A stretch of 36,905 bases of DNA, taken from positions 1 through 36,905 of IMG/VR virus record IMGVR_UViG_3300030108_002446; one strand, 5' to 3'. This stretch comes from a virus. Shown here piece by piece: positions 5,812 through 15,162 of the stretch; positions within the stretch are counted from its first letter, which is position 1; each line of letters begins with the position of its first letter. The translations under genes and the position numbers were made by a program. A model generated the notes under the pieces. The model saw only the letters and a program-made list of their open reading frames with translations, had not been told where the DNA came from and did no database searches.

Positions 5812-6046
5812 AAAAATGAGGGAGCAAGTTAGATGCCCTCATTTATGTGGATCAGAATGTTGCGCACCAGAATGGGAAAGTAGAGGTGATCAAGCTGTTC
5901 ACATGAGAAATGCTTATTATAAAGCAGCAGAAGAAGTAATCGAATTTTTAAATAATGAAACTACAGAGCAAAATAAACAAATACAAATGTTAGTTAATGA
6001 AGAACAAAAAACAAAAAAAAGTACTACAAAAAAATCTGGGGATTGA
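5771..6046 (+). CDS. Unknown 91-aa protein with Cys cluster
   Basis: The function is not recognised. It begins at TTG 5771, overlapping the end of the replication gene by 41 bases; a strong AAAGGAG seven bases upstream decides this start. Residues ~22-31 are CPHLCGSECC, four cysteines that could bind metal with the later histidine at ~44. A helical middle (AYYKAAEEVIEFL) and a lysine-rich tail follow. It belongs to the replication operon and may be a small zinc-binding partner. Confidence 0.65.
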   Translation: MANTNSVVVQKLAEKMREQVRCPHLCGSECCAPEWESRGDQAVHMRNAYYKAAEEVIEFLNNETTEQNKQIQMLVNEEQKTKKSTTKKSGD

Positions 6047-6494
6047 TTGGTCTACTGGTCAATTAAAAACTAGAGGTGGAGAATGGGTTGATGTTGGCGC
6101 TAGAACTAGACAAATTGTTTTTAAAGTTTTTCAAAAACATGCATTAGATACTTATGAAGCAAAAAATTATTTAAACAAATATGAAATATCTGCTGGCATT
6201 GCATTTAGAAATGATTGGGAAAAAGGTATTGGCACTGGTGTTAAAAGTTCAGAAATTAGACAATTATCTGGTAGAGGATTACCACAACAAGAAGGTTTAT
6301 CTATAGCGAGAGAAAATATACATAACTGTTTAAAAAAATTAAATAATAACCAACGATTAGTTGCTGTAAATGTTTTAGGTTTTGGTAACTTTGCAAACAA
6401 TACAGAACTATCACCAGGCAAAACAGCTGGTAGGAATGGAATGAAATTATTAAAAGAGGGATTACAACATATAGCTAATTTTTATAAAATTTAA
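5997..6494 (+). CDS. DUF6456-like protein, last gene of replication operon
   Basis: Residues ~15-165 resemble, from memory, the DUF6456 domain common in alphaproteobacteria and their phages: a helical block YEAKNYLNKYEISAGIAFRNDWE, a polar segment ending in ARENIHNCLKKLNN, then VLGFGNFANN and a C-terminal helix LLKEGLQHIANFY, where family members have G..KVLLRLALDxLAxHY. Function is not established; in hosts the domain occurs with helix-turn-helix proteins. The first codons (lysine-rich) overlap the preceding gene by 50 bases, so the true start may be slightly later. A terminator follows at 6638-6676. Confidence 0.6.
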   Translation: MKNKKQKKVLQKNLGIDWSTGQLKTRGGEWVDVGARTRQIVFKVFQKHALDTYEAKNYLNKYEISAGIAFRNDWEKGIGTGVKSSEIRQLSGRGLPQQEGLSIARENIHNCLKKLNNNQRLVAVNVLGFGNFANNTELSPGKTAGRNGMKLLKEGLQHIANFYKI

Positions 6495-6550
6495 CACAAG
6501 GTATTGCGTTTTACGCAGCTATGGTGTAGGTATTTATTAACTTAAAATTA

Positions 6551-6581
6551 TTGACTGTAAATATTTCAGACAACATTTAAT
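6551..6581 (+). promoter_or_regulatory. Candidate late promoter upstream of the terminator
   Basis: TTGACT (6551-6556) and TTTAAT (6576-6581) with a 19-base spacer lie in the 190-bp gap between early and late genes. The -35 is close to consensus but the spacer is long. If used, the transcript would pass through the hairpin at 6638-6668, making that element an attenuator. A small TGCGT-TTT-ACGCA hairpin at 6505-6517 precedes it; nothing else is visible in the gap. Confidence 0.3.
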
Positions 6582-6637
6582 AGAAATCATATTATTTTTC
6601 CCACTCTCAATAATTTTTGTTACTTATATTAAACTTT

Positions 6638-6676
6638 ATTCCTAGCGTGTGTAAAATGCGTTAGGAATTTTTTTTT
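6638..6676 (+). terminator. Rho-independent terminator between early and late genes
   Basis: ATTCCTAGCG (6638-6647) pairs with CGTTAGGAAT (6659-6668), ten pairs including one G-U, around an 11-base loop. Nine T (6668-6676) follow, a canonical intrinsic terminator. The ribosome site AGGA of the next gene (6677-6680) begins directly after the T run, so terminator and leader of the first late gene are fused. Confidence 0.85.
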
Positions 6677-6684
6677 AGGATATC

Positions 6685-8397
6685 ATGGGATTATTTAATT
6701 TAGACAGCAGTGATCAATACAGAGGTGCAATACTGCCTTTTAGAATTACGTCAGAAGGCGAAAGAAAGTTTGCAGCACCGTCAATGATTGTTGGTCTGTT
6801 AGATGAAATAATGGACGCTGGTGAAACAATAAATCTAGGAATGACAGGGCAGTTAGATCCAGGTGACCCAGACACAATAGACCGTGTTGTAAGATTAGGT
6901 ATGCTGCAAGGTGGTGGTGGATATTTAGGTGGACGCTTTTACAATCCTGGTGGTGCGACATTGGGAATATTTGCTGGCGCTGATGCAAAAACAGCAAATA
7001 AAGAATTAATGAAAGAACCACTTGAAGAAAGTGTTAAAAACTTATACGAAAATCCTTTAGATCTGGCAAGACGTATGGAATTACGTCCAGATAATAAAAT
7101 GTTATTGAAAAAAGCTGAAATACGTCCAGATCAAGTTTTCAAAGAAACTGGTGTATTTACGTTAGGTGACGGCAGACTTAGATTTGAAATAGATGACCGT
7201 AACATGAAAAATGCACTAGACGATGAAACTTTAAAAAAAATATTTGAAAGTAATTACGGTACTGAAGTTATTAAAAGTCATCCATTGGATGCAGTTCCAA
7301 CAATAAAACCAAATTTGAATACACCCATATACAACATTGAAGAAGTTATAAGTCACCCAGAATTATTTAAAGCATATCCACAACTTAAAAACATAGAAGT
7401 GCAATTTGTAAATGACCCTACAAGGGGATCTAGTTTTGATCCAAACAAAAATTTAATGAAAATAAATGTGTCTAATTTACCGTCACATGGTCTTTTATCA
7501 AATAATGGAATATTTATACAAAGGGAGTTTGACGATTTTAAAGATGAAATTTTAGATGTAGCTGTACACGAATTGCAACATGCCGTGGATGTTATAGAGC
7601 AAATGCCTAGTCCTGGTGGCAACACTCGTAAAGACATTGTTGAGCCATTACTAAGAAAAGTTGAACAACCAGCTGCTGGCTACAGGGATGAAAAAATTGC
7701 TGCCTACAATTCATTTAAACAAAACTTTGAAGAATTAGAAAATCTTTCTACTGCAAAATTAATAAAACAATATATAGAGAAATCAAAAAAATCTAATATA
7801 AAACCAAGTGAACTAAGAAAACAAGGTGAGTTTTACAGATACTCAGATGATATAAGAAGTGAATTAGGAGCGCCACCCAAAAACCCTGGCGCAGAGCGTG
7901 ACGCTTATTATCAAGAAGCATTTTTTAGACTAGCAAATATGATAGCAAGAGATAATCCAGGCGCACGTAGTCTCCTTAACATGGAAACCAAAAATATAGA
8001 CGCTAACATTAGACGTTTACAAAAAGCAGTAAATGCTGACCGTCCTGGCTATGAAGAATTTCTTGATGCAGACGCATATTATAATGCGATTAGAAAAAAC
8101 TTTATAAAGCCAGACATAGACAATTCGTTAAAAAACTTTGACATTTACCAAAACATATTAGGTGAACAAGTAGCACGAGCAGTACAAGCCAGAAGAGGTG
8201 CAACAAGAGTTCCAGGTTTATTTGGTTTAGATAAAAAATTATTTGAAAGACCAGAAAATCCATTAGATACATTTACAAAGTATTATGAGCCTGGTAGTCG
8301 CATGGAAAATATGCTTAAAAGAAATCCACTTAATAGAGTAGGATTAGAGAATATGGAAAATCCACCAGTATTAGGATTAACTGGAGCATTTAAATAG
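6685..8397 (+). CDS. Large first-late protein with zincin-like HExxH motif
   Basis: This 570-residue protein carries VAVHELQHAVD with His295-Glu296-x-x-His299, the zinc-binding and catalytic motif of gluzincin-type metallopeptidases. It follows a beta-rich stretch (IEVQFVNDP ... MKINVSN), as in domains found in large phage polyvalent proteins. The N-terminal ~100 residues are glycine-rich and the C-terminal half is helical and charged. It lies just upstream of the terminase genes, so it is probably a virion or maturation protein; a head protease or an injected host-attacking peptidase are both possible. ATG 6685 has AGGA at good spacing. The third zinc ligand is not obvious. Confidence 0.6.
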   Translation: MGLFNLDSSDQYRGAILPFRITSEGERKFAAPSMIVGLLDEIMDAGETINLGMTGQLDPGDPDTIDRVVRLGMLQGGGGYLGGRFYNPGGATLGIFAGADAKTANKELMKEPLEESVKNLYENPLDLARRMELRPDNKMLLKKAEIRPDQVFKETGVFTLGDGRLRFEIDDRNMKNALDDETLKKIFESNYGTEVIKSHPLDAVPTIKPNLNTPIYNIEEVISHPELFKAYPQLKNIEVQFVNDPTRGSSFDPNKNLMKINVSNLPSHGLLSNNGIFIQREFDDFKDEILDVAVHELQHAVDVIEQMPSPGGNTRKDIVEPLLRKVEQPAAGYRDEKIAAYNSFKQNFEELENLSTAKLIKQYIEKSKKSNIKPSELRKQGEFYRYSDDIRSELGAPPKNPGAERDAYYQEAFFRLANMIARDNPGARSLLNMETKNIDANIRRLQKAVNADRPGYEEFLDADAYYNAIRKNFIKPDIDNSLKNFDIYQNILGEQVARAVQARRGATRVPGLFGLDKKLFERPENPLDTFTKYYEPGSRMENMLKRNPLNRVGLENMENPPVLGLTGAFK

Positions 8398-8406
8398 GAG
8401 ATACTT

Positions 8407-8577
8407 ATGGCAAAAAGAGGAAGACCTAAGAAAGTTAAAGAAGATCCAAATGAACAATTAGGTAAAGCTATTTATTCTGGAGCATTTTTAAATAAAAATA
8501 TTGAACATCCAAAAGTAAAAAAACATAGACTTAAATTTTTTGATTGGTTACAAAATAAAATTAACACTTGGACATAA
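8407..8577 (+). CDS. 56-aa basic protein with AT-hook motif
   Basis: This is a small gene starting at ATG 8407 with a strong site (TAGGAGAT, overlapping the previous stop). Residues 2-9 are AKRGRPKK, an AT-hook core (RGRP) that binds the minor groove of AT-rich DNA. The rest is basic (HPKVKKHRLKFFDWLQNK). Next to the terminase genes in an AT-rich genome, it could bind phage DNA during packaging or act in regulation; the binding is an inference from the motif. Confidence 0.75.
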   Translation: MAKRGRPKKVKEDPNEQLGKAIYSGAFLNKNIEHPKVKKHRLKFFDWLQNKINTWT

Positions 8578-8612
8578 CAAAATTAATACCAACAATCCTA
8601 AAAGGACTTGGC

Positions 8613-8861
8613 ATGGCAGCAAGAAAAAACTATTTAAAACTTACTGATGAACATAGAGCAAAAATAAAGACAAGTATGCTCTTAAAACGATTAGAAAACA
8701 ATGCTTTAGGTTTATTAAAAAAACCATTAAGCAGTGATGAAATAAGATCTATTGATATATTATTAAAAAAATCTATGCCAGATATGCAACGTATAACGCA
8801 TGAAGGTAGTAATGAACAACCAATGAAGATTGACTTTTCATGGCAGCCACCGAAAAAATAA
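8613..8861 (+). CDS. Terminase small subunit-like protein
   Basis: This is probably the DNA-recognition subunit of the packaging motor. I chose ATG 8613 because AAAGGA lies six bases upstream; an in-frame TTG at 8568 would add 15 residues but overlaps the AT-hook gene. The 82-residue helical protein has the pattern LLKRLENNALG ... LSSDEIRSIDILLKKSMPD, seen in short podovirus small terminases just before the large subunit. It overlaps the large subunit start by 22 bases. The usual N-terminal HTH is not clear, so the call depends on pattern and position. Confidence 0.7.
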   Translation: MAARKNYLKLTDEHRAKIKTSMLLKRLENNALGLLKKPLSSDEIRSIDILLKKSMPDMQRITHEGSNEQPMKIDFSWQPPKK

Positions 8862-10135
8862 TTATAGATTACGCACCAAGAAAATTACAATTAGAAATAC
8901 ATAATTCTGATAAGCGTTTTGTTGTAGTTTGCGCTCATAGACGTTTTGGCAAAACAGTGATGGCTATAAATGAATTAGTCAAAAGAGCATTAAGTACTAA
9001 CAAAGAAAGATTTAGAGGACATTACATAGCACCATTTTATAGAATGGCTAAACTAATTAGCTGGGATTATTGTATGGAGTTTTGTAAAAATATACCTGGC
9101 GTACAATTTAATCAAAGTGAATTGCGTGTAGATTTTCTTAATGGCGCTAGAATACAATTAGCTGGATCTGAAGCTGGTGGTGGTGATGGTGGTAAACTAA
9201 GAGGTCAATACAGTGACTTTGCAGTACTAGATGAAGTAGCAATGATGCCACCAAACTTTTGGACTATGGTAGTTAGACCAATGTTAGCAGATAGAAAAGG
9301 TGGTGCATGGTTTATATCTACACCACAAGGGCATAACGCTTTTTATGATTTATTTAGATATGCTACAGAACAAGATGACCCAGAATGGTTAGGCGTTAGA
9401 TTTAAGGCAAGTCAAACAAACATAATAGACAAAGAAGAATTAAAAGCTGCACAAAGATTAATGTCAAGAGATGCGTTCTTACAGGAATTTGAAACAAGTT
9501 TTAGTGCTGCCATTGTAGGTGCATATTATGCTGATGAATTACAACAAATGGCAGATGATGAAAGAATATGTTCTGTACCATATGAAGCAGCTGTACCAGT
9601 TCATACTGCCTGGGATTTAGGCGTATCAGATGCAACAGCTATTGTATGTTTTCAATTAGTTGGAAGAGAAATAAGAATAATAGATTACTACGAAAGTTCT
9701 GGTGTTGGTCTACAACATTATTTTAAATGGATAAAAGAACAACCATATGTGTGGGGAGAACATATATTACCACATGATATTAAAGTAAGAGAATTAGGTA
9801 GTGGTAGAACTAGATTAGAAACATTGCAATCATTTGGAATTAATCCAACAATATTACCTAATGAAAGTGTAGAAGATGGTATAAATGCTGTAAGAGGTAT
9901 TTTATCCAGGGTTTACATAGATCAAAAAAAATGTGATAGACTTATACAAGCATTAAGACAATACAGAGCAGAATACGATCAAAGATTAGGAACATTGAAA
10001 TCAAAACCATTCCACGGTTGGGAAAGTCACGCAGCAGATGCTGTTAGATATATGGCAATGGGTTTACCAGCTGGTGGATCTTTTGGAACTGATTGGGGAA
10101 ATAAACCAAACATAGACAATTCATGGATAGTATAA
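8840..10135 (+). CDS. terL: Terminase large subunit
   Basis: This is the ATPase and nuclease that pumps DNA into the procapsid and cuts concatemers. In 431 residues: Walker A AHRRFGKT (32-39), Walker B AVLDE (128-132), coupling motif STP (160-162), and a C-terminal RNase H-like nuclease with TAWDLGVSDAT (acidic Asp259) and HAADAVRY (Asp400). Length and motif order are those of a full Terminase_6-type protein. Its TAA overlaps a portal ATG at 10135, so motor and portal are translationally coupled. Confidence 0.95.
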   Translation: MAATEKIIIDYAPRKLQLEIHNSDKRFVVVCAHRRFGKTVMAINELVKRALSTNKERFRGHYIAPFYRMAKLISWDYCMEFCKNIPGVQFNQSELRVDFLNGARIQLAGSEAGGGDGGKLRGQYSDFAVLDEVAMMPPNFWTMVVRPMLADRKGGAWFISTPQGHNAFYDLFRYATEQDDPEWLGVRFKASQTNIIDKEELKAAQRLMSRDAFLQEFETSFSAAIVGAYYADELQQMADDERICSVPYEAAVPVHTAWDLGVSDATAIVCFQLVGREIRIIDYYESSGVGLQHYFKWIKEQPYVWGEHILPHDIKVRELGSGRTRLETLQSFGINPTILPNESVEDGINAVRGILSRVYIDQKKCDRLIQALRQYRAEYDQRLGTLKSKPFHGWESHAADAVRYMAMGLPAGGSFGTDWGNKPNIDNSWIV

Positions 10136-12207
10136 TGGATGACTTAAAAATAATAGGATCATTAAAAGCTGAAATGCGTGACACTATTGGTTACGATGCA
10201 GATGAACTTATTGAAAGAAGAACTGAAAATTTAAAACGCTACGAAGGTGAGTTAATTGGTGACGAAAGATTTGGTAGATCACAAGTTATTACCAGGGATG
10301 TATTAGAAACTGTAGAAGGTGTAATGCCATTCTTTATGCGTGTATTTTACTCAAGTGATGATGTAGTAAAATTTGAACCAGTTGCTGATGATGACATTGA
10401 ACTAGCAGATCAAATGACACAATTTGCAAACCATGTATTAAAAAAACAAAATGAAGGTTTTAATATTATACATACATGGGTAAAAGATGCGCTTATAAGT
10501 GATATGGGTGCTGTAAAATATTACTATGATACACAAGAAGAAACACAAGTCGTATACTACGAAAATTTAACTGATGAAGAATTAACTGCATTAGAATTAG
10601 ATTTTGTAAAAGACGTTGTAGAACATACAGAAAGAGAAAATCCAGAAGCTGTTCCAGAACCAATATTTGATGAAGCTGGTAATATCACAGATTATACACA
10701 GCCAAAATTACATGACATTAAATGCAGAAAAACTAAAAAAAGAAATAAAATAAAAATAGAAAATGTACCACCAGAAGAAATAATGGTATCTCGCAAAGCC
10801 AGGAATATGAACCTGAATGATTGTCCATACTTAGGACATAGAGTTAGAAAAACTGTATCAGATTTAATAGCTATGGGTTTTGATAGTGAAAAAGTTTTAA
10901 GTATTCCATATGGTGCAGATGAATATGACACTGACGAAAGACTTGAAAGATTTGATGATACAAATACTGCAAACGACAAAAAAGATACAGTAGATCCATA
11001 TTCAAGAACAGTTTATGTAATTGAGCATTACATAAGATTAGACACTGACGGTGATGAATATGCAGAACTATTAAAAATAGTCACTGCTGGTGGCTATGAC
11101 GCAATGGAGATCCTGGACATACAAGAAGTAAATGAAATACCATTTGCATTGTTTTCTCCCATTATGCTCCCACACAGAGTATATGGTCTAGGTGTTGCGA
11201 CATTAGCCACTGAAATAGAAAAGCTGCACACAGCATTATTAAGACAGATGATGGATAGTCTTTACTTATCTACATCACCAAGAATGTTAGCAGTTGATAA
11301 CCAGGTAAATATAGACGATTTATTAACAGCAGAAGTTGGTGGTATCGTAAGGGCAAAAAGATTAGATGCTGTAAGAGAATTACCAGTAAGTGATGTTTCA
11401 AGGCAAGCAATGCCAATGATGCAAATGCTTGAAAAGATGAGAGCGCAAAGAACTGGTGTTAATCAAATGGCTATGACATTAGATCCTACAATAGCACAAA
11501 ACGAAACAGCAACTGCTGCACGTATTAATAATGATGCTGCCAGTGCAAGATTAGAACTTATGGCACAAACATATGCCGAAACAGGATTAAAGAGATTAGT
11601 CAAAGGTATATGTAAACTAGGATCAATGCACTATGACGAAGAAATGATGATACGTTTAAAAGGTAGTGCAGTAAAAATGAACCCTAGACAATTTAATTTA
11701 GAATTAGATTTATCAGTAAATGTTGGACTTGCTGGAAACAGGGAAAGACAAATACAAATGATGAATATGCTTATAGCTGATATGGGTAATATTTTTCAGT
11801 TAGGTGGTGCTGATAATATGATTGTAAATCCTGTTAATGTTTACCAGGCAGCTTTAGCAAAAGCTGATGCAATGGGTATTAAAGGCGCTGAAAGATTTTT
11901 TACAGATCCAGAACCTATGATGCAACAAGCAGCTGAAATGGCACAAAATCAACCACCACAAGAAAGCCCAGAAGAAAAATTAGCTAATGCACAAACAGAA
12001 GCAGCACGTATTGAAGGAATTACAGCATTACAAAGAATAAAGTTAGACGCAGAAAAAGCTATGGAAGATATAAGACTTAAGGAAAGAGAACTAGAAAGAA
12101 AAGAAAAAGAATTAGAAGTTAAAGCTGCTGCAATAGATGAAGACCAGGATATTAAACGTGAAGGTTACATGAAGGACATTAAGATAGCAGAGTTAAAAAA
12201 TGGGTAG
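10135..12207 (+). CDS. Portal protein
   Basis: It forms the dodecameric DNA channel at the special capsid vertex. The ~690-residue protein has the podovirus portal pattern: RSQVITRDVLETVEGVMPFFMR and SDDVVKFEPVADDDIE near the start, DALISDMGAVKYYYD, a wing region with PPEEIMVSRKARNMNDC-type residues, and a long helical C-terminal part (ARIEGITALQRIKLDAEKA, KERELERKEKELEVKAAA) like a portal barrel. I prefer ATG 10135, which overlaps the terL stop as TAATG; ATG 10123 in the same frame would add four residues. It is followed by an 8-base overlap with the next gene. Confidence 0.92.
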   Translation: MDDLKIIGSLKAEMRDTIGYDADELIERRTENLKRYEGELIGDERFGRSQVITRDVLETVEGVMPFFMRVFYSSDDVVKFEPVADDDIELADQMTQFANHVLKKQNEGFNIIHTWVKDALISDMGAVKYYYDTQEETQVVYYENLTDEELTALELDFVKDVVEHTERENPEAVPEPIFDEAGNITDYTQPKLHDIKCRKTKKRNKIKIENVPPEEIMVSRKARNMNLNDCPYLGHRVRKTVSDLIAMGFDSEKVLSIPYGADEYDTDERLERFDDTNTANDKKDTVDPYSRTVYVIEHYIRLDTDGDEYAELLKIVTAGGYDAMEILDIQEVNEIPFALFSPIMLPHRVYGLGVATLATEIEKLHTALLRQMMDSLYLSTSPRMLAVDNQVNIDDLLTAEVGGIVRAKRLDAVRELPVSDVSRQAMPMMQMLEKMRAQRTGVNQMAMTLDPTIAQNETATAARINNDAASARLELMAQTYAETGLKRLVKGICKLGSMHYDEEMMIRLKGSAVKMNPRQFNLELDLSVNVGLAGNRERQIQMMNMLIADMGNIFQLGGADNMIVNPVNVYQAALAKADAMGIKGAERFFTDPEPMMQQAAEMAQNQPPQESPEEKLANAQTEAARIEGITALQRIKLDAEKAMEDIRLKERELERKEKELEVKAAAIDEDQDIKREGYMKDIKIAELKNG

Positions 12208-13786
12208 TCCAGACGTAAGAAATTTATTAACTGAAATACTGACAGAGCAAGCTGGTACGTATACGCCATACAATCCTACAATGGATAGGTTAGTTCCAAC
12301 AGATCAAACAACCAAAGAAAAGATTACTGGTTTCTTAGGAGAAAATATTTTTGGAGGTGGTAGATCTGGTCAACGGCAAGCGCAAAACATAATGGATTTT
12401 GCTGACTTCACACCACTGTCACCATTGTATAATGCACCACAGGCATTTATGGATATTCAAGAAGCTGGTGGTTTGTTTAATCCAAAAGCAGCAACAATGC
12501 CAGCAATATTATTAGCAGCTGAATTATCTGGTACTGGTGGTCTGGCAAAAGGCGCTGCAAAAAAAGCAAAAAATATATATGATGCTGCACCATTTAGTAA
12601 ACCAGAATATAAAGGTGCTGCACCAGACAGAAGTACATTTACATATTTAAGATATAAACCTAAAAACTTATCACCCAGGATGGTATCAGCATTAGACGCA
12701 ATAAACGCACCTAACAGTAAATTTAAAGCAGAAATGATTGAAGACATAAAAAGAGGTCAAGAGTTAGGTGGTGACAGTTGGTATAATACTGAAGAGTTAA
12801 GAGATTGGTTTGTAAATGAATTGGGTGAAAAAGCTGGTGATGCACACTGGCGTCATTTTATGAGTTTAATGGGTACAACGTCACCTGGATCTAAAGTTGA
12901 TGCAAACATAGGTAATGCTGCATATGTCAGAAAAAGATTACTTGATAATGAAATAGTACCAGGAACTAATAAAACTTATTTTCAAGCATTAAAGGATGTT
13001 ACAAAATTAGAGGATGCACAAATATTAGCTAAAACTAGAGCAGAAGGTTTTGGTCATAAAACTGGTGGAGCGCAAGAAATGGCTACAGCACGATATGTGC
13101 AAGGTGAATATTCACCACGAACAGAACCTGGAGTAGCGCCAACAAAATCAAGTTTAGTAACAAATCCAAAGCCAAAAGGTTTTACACAAAGTCTTATAGG
13201 CAATCAAACAAATATAGCAGCAGATTTACACTTTACCAGGTACATGGCAATGGCATCTGGCAGTCCAGATTGGTTAGGTAATAGTGCAGACGTAGGTAAA
13301 GAATTTAAAGAAAATTTATTAAAACAGTTTCCAGAAGCAAAAAAATATTTTACAACACGTAAAGTAGGTGAAAAAATACAAGATGTTTTTGCCCCAAAAC
13401 GTGCTGTTAAAGATGGTGTAGTTCCAATGGATGCAATAAAAGATCAACCAAACGTATGGACAGATAGACCAAATGACAATGAATATGCAGCTTTTGAAGA
13501 ATACATTAGAGAACTTGCAGAAGAACTAGATATGACGCCATCACAAGTACAAGCAAACTTATGGATGGGTGCAGCAGACAGAACAGGCGTAGATCCATCT
13601 AGCCAGGGTACATTTATGGAATTACTTAGAACAAGAGCAGCTAAAAGAGCAGACATTGAAGGAATAACACCAGCACAAGTATTGCGTAATTTTATACGTA
13701 ATGAAGGAAGTGGTTTATTAGCATTGCCAATAGCAGCTGGTGGAGCATACAATTTTTATAGAGGAATGGATGAAGAAAATCAGTAA
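12200..13786 (+). CDS. Unknown 528-aa head-region protein
   Basis: The function is not recognised with certainty. A glycine/alanine-rich N-terminal region (about residues 95-125, with a weakly hydrophobic PAILLAAELSGTGGLAKGAA) is followed by a globular region (~190-260) with WYNTEELRDWFVNELG, HWRHFMSLMGTTSPGS and NIGNAAYVRKRL. From memory the LMGTTSPGSK pattern recurs in large polyvalent phage proteins. The C-terminus has a short hydrophobic LLALPIAAGGAYNFY. Lying between portal and scaffold genes, it may be an injected or capsid-internal protein. Confidence 0.55.
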   Translation: MGSPDVRNLLTEILTEQAGTYTPYNPTMDRLVPTDQTTKEKITGFLGENIFGGGRSGQRQAQNIMDFADFTPLSPLYNAPQAFMDIQEAGGLFNPKAATMPAILLAAELSGTGGLAKGAAKKAKNIYDAAPFSKPEYKGAAPDRSTFTYLRYKPKNLSPRMVSALDAINAPNSKFKAEMIEDIKRGQELGGDSWYNTEELRDWFVNELGEKAGDAHWRHFMSLMGTTSPGSKVDANIGNAAYVRKRLLDNEIVPGTNKTYFQALKDVTKLEDAQILAKTRAEGFGHKTGGAQEMATARYVQGEYSPRTEPGVAPTKSSLVTNPKPKGFTQSLIGNQTNIAADLHFTRYMAMASGSPDWLGNSADVGKEFKENLLKQFPEAKKYFTTRKVGEKIQDVFAPKRAVKDGVVPMDAIKDQPNVWTDRPNDNEYAAFEEYIRELAEELDMTPSQVQANLWMGAADRTGVDPSSQGTFMELLRTRAAKRADIEGITPAQVLRNFIRNEGSGLLALPIAAGGAYNFYRGMDEENQ

Positions 13787-14054
13787 AGGTGAAGCGCAAC
13801 AAAACGCAGCACATGCAAGATCAATATTAGAAGATAGAGTATTCCAGGAAGCAATAAACGAATTAAAACAAACATACACTGACGCATTGTTAAGAGCGCC
13901 AGCTACAACAGATACAGATCGCATAGGTCTGGTAAGATTACGTGATAGCGTAAATATAGTGGATACATTTGTAAACCACCTGGAGCAAAGGCTAGTTACT
14001 GGCAACCTCCACGGCAAAGAAGCCGATAACATTAGAAACTTAAAAATAATTTAA
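13770..14054 (+). CDS. Unknown 94-aa protein upstream of scaffold
   Basis: The function is not recognised. I chose ATG 13770 because GAGGA lies four bases upstream; its frame overlaps the end of the preceding gene by 17 bases. The protein is helical (ARSILEDRVFQEAINELKQTY, NIVDTFVNHLEQRLV) and about the size of small head-assembly proteins encoded before scaffolds in T7-like genomes. Confidence 0.7.
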   Translation: MKKISKGEAQQNAAHARSILEDRVFQEAINELKQTYTDALLRAPATTDTDRIGLVRLRDSVNIVDTFVNHLEQRLVTGNLHGKEADNIRNLKII

Positions 14055-14068
14055 GGAGAATATAAAAT

Positions 14069-15133
14069 ATGGCAGAGCAAACAAACGGCAATCCTATTAC
14101 AGCGAACCGTGACGCATTAGATGCCACAGCACAGGCGTTTTTATCAGAAATGGAAAACAGTGATACTGTTCAAGCCAACGATAAACAACCCAAGCAACCA
14201 GCAACTGAAGTAGAGCCAGAAACATCAGAACAACAAGCCAATCAAGAAATTGATGACGGTTTAGAGTTTTTGAATGAAGAAAGTGATACAGAAGAAGCGC
14301 CCCTCGAAGACACAACAGAAGCCGAGGTGACAGAAGAAATTGATAACGCACCACGAGTAATTGACGAGAATGATCTGGAAAATTACAGTATTCTTACAAA
14401 AGTTAATGGTGAGGAAAAATATTTACCATTAAATGAAATACGTAAGGGTTATCAAATAGATGCTGTCAACACCCAAAAGTCCCAATCTTTAGCTGAAGAA
14501 AAAAAATTACTTCAACAGCGTGAAGACGAACTGAGTAAGGTGATCCCATATCTTAATGATGCTGCTAATCGATATACCCAGAAACTTCAATCTGAAATAA
14601 TTGAACCAGACAAGACACTGGAGCAGACAGATCCAATTAAGTACAACCAACAAGTAGCTGATTATGTAATGAAAAATCAACAGCTACAGCAAGCTGAAAA
14701 AGAAGCACAGCAAGCGCAAGAATTAGCGCAACAACAAGCTATAAAGCAACACCAGGAAAGAGTACAATCTGAATATATAAAATTGCAAGATCGTATTCCT
14801 CATTTAAAAGATCCTGTAAAACGTCAAAAAATATCTAAAGAAATGGCAAAATATGCACAAGAGATTGGATATAGTGAAGCAGAATTTTCGCAGCTATATG
14901 ACCATCGTGATGCCACAACTTTATTTAAAGCAATGCAATTTGACAGACTTATGGCTAGAAAAAAGACTACTCTAAAAGAAGTCGCACAAAAACCAAAGGT
15001 TGGAACAATTAAATCATCAGCTAGACGCAGCAATAACGAAATAGGTCAACAAAGATATAAGGATGCAAAAGCACGATTAAAGAAAACTGGTGACATTAAA
15101 GATGCAGCAGCAGTATTCCTTAGTCACGTTTAA
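14069..15133 (+). CDS. Capsid assembly scaffold protein
   Basis: It is probably an internal scaffold that guides coat assembly and then leaves. The 354-residue protein has a strongly acidic, Glu/Gln/Thr-rich, low-complexity first third (residues ~25-105), a long coiled coil (~150-240, with QQLQQAEKEAQQAQELAQQQ-like repeats) and a basic, helix-forming C-terminus (ARLKKTGDIKDAAAVFLS), the pattern of T7 gp9-like scaffolds whose C-terminus contacts the coat protein. It lies immediately upstream of the major capsid gene. GGAG precedes the start. Confidence 0.88.
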   Translation: MAEQTNGNPITANRDALDATAQAFLSEMENSDTVQANDKQPKQPATEVEPETSEQQANQEIDDGLEFLNEESDTEEAPLEDTTEAEVTEEIDNAPRVIDENDLENYSILTKVNGEEKYLPLNEIRKGYQIDAVNTQKSQSLAEEKKLLQQREDELSKVIPYLNDAANRYTQKLQSEIIEPDKTLEQTDPIKYNQQVADYVMKNQQLQQAEKEAQQAQELAQQQAIKQHQERVQSEYIKLQDRIPHLKDPVKRQKISKEMAKYAQEIGYSEAEFSQLYDHRDATTLFKAMQFDRLMARKKTTLKEVAQKPKVGTIKSSARRSNNEIGQQRYKDAKARLKKTGDIKDAAAVFLSHV

Positions 15134-15162
15134 CTTAACCTCAATTTTATGGAGAATAAAAT

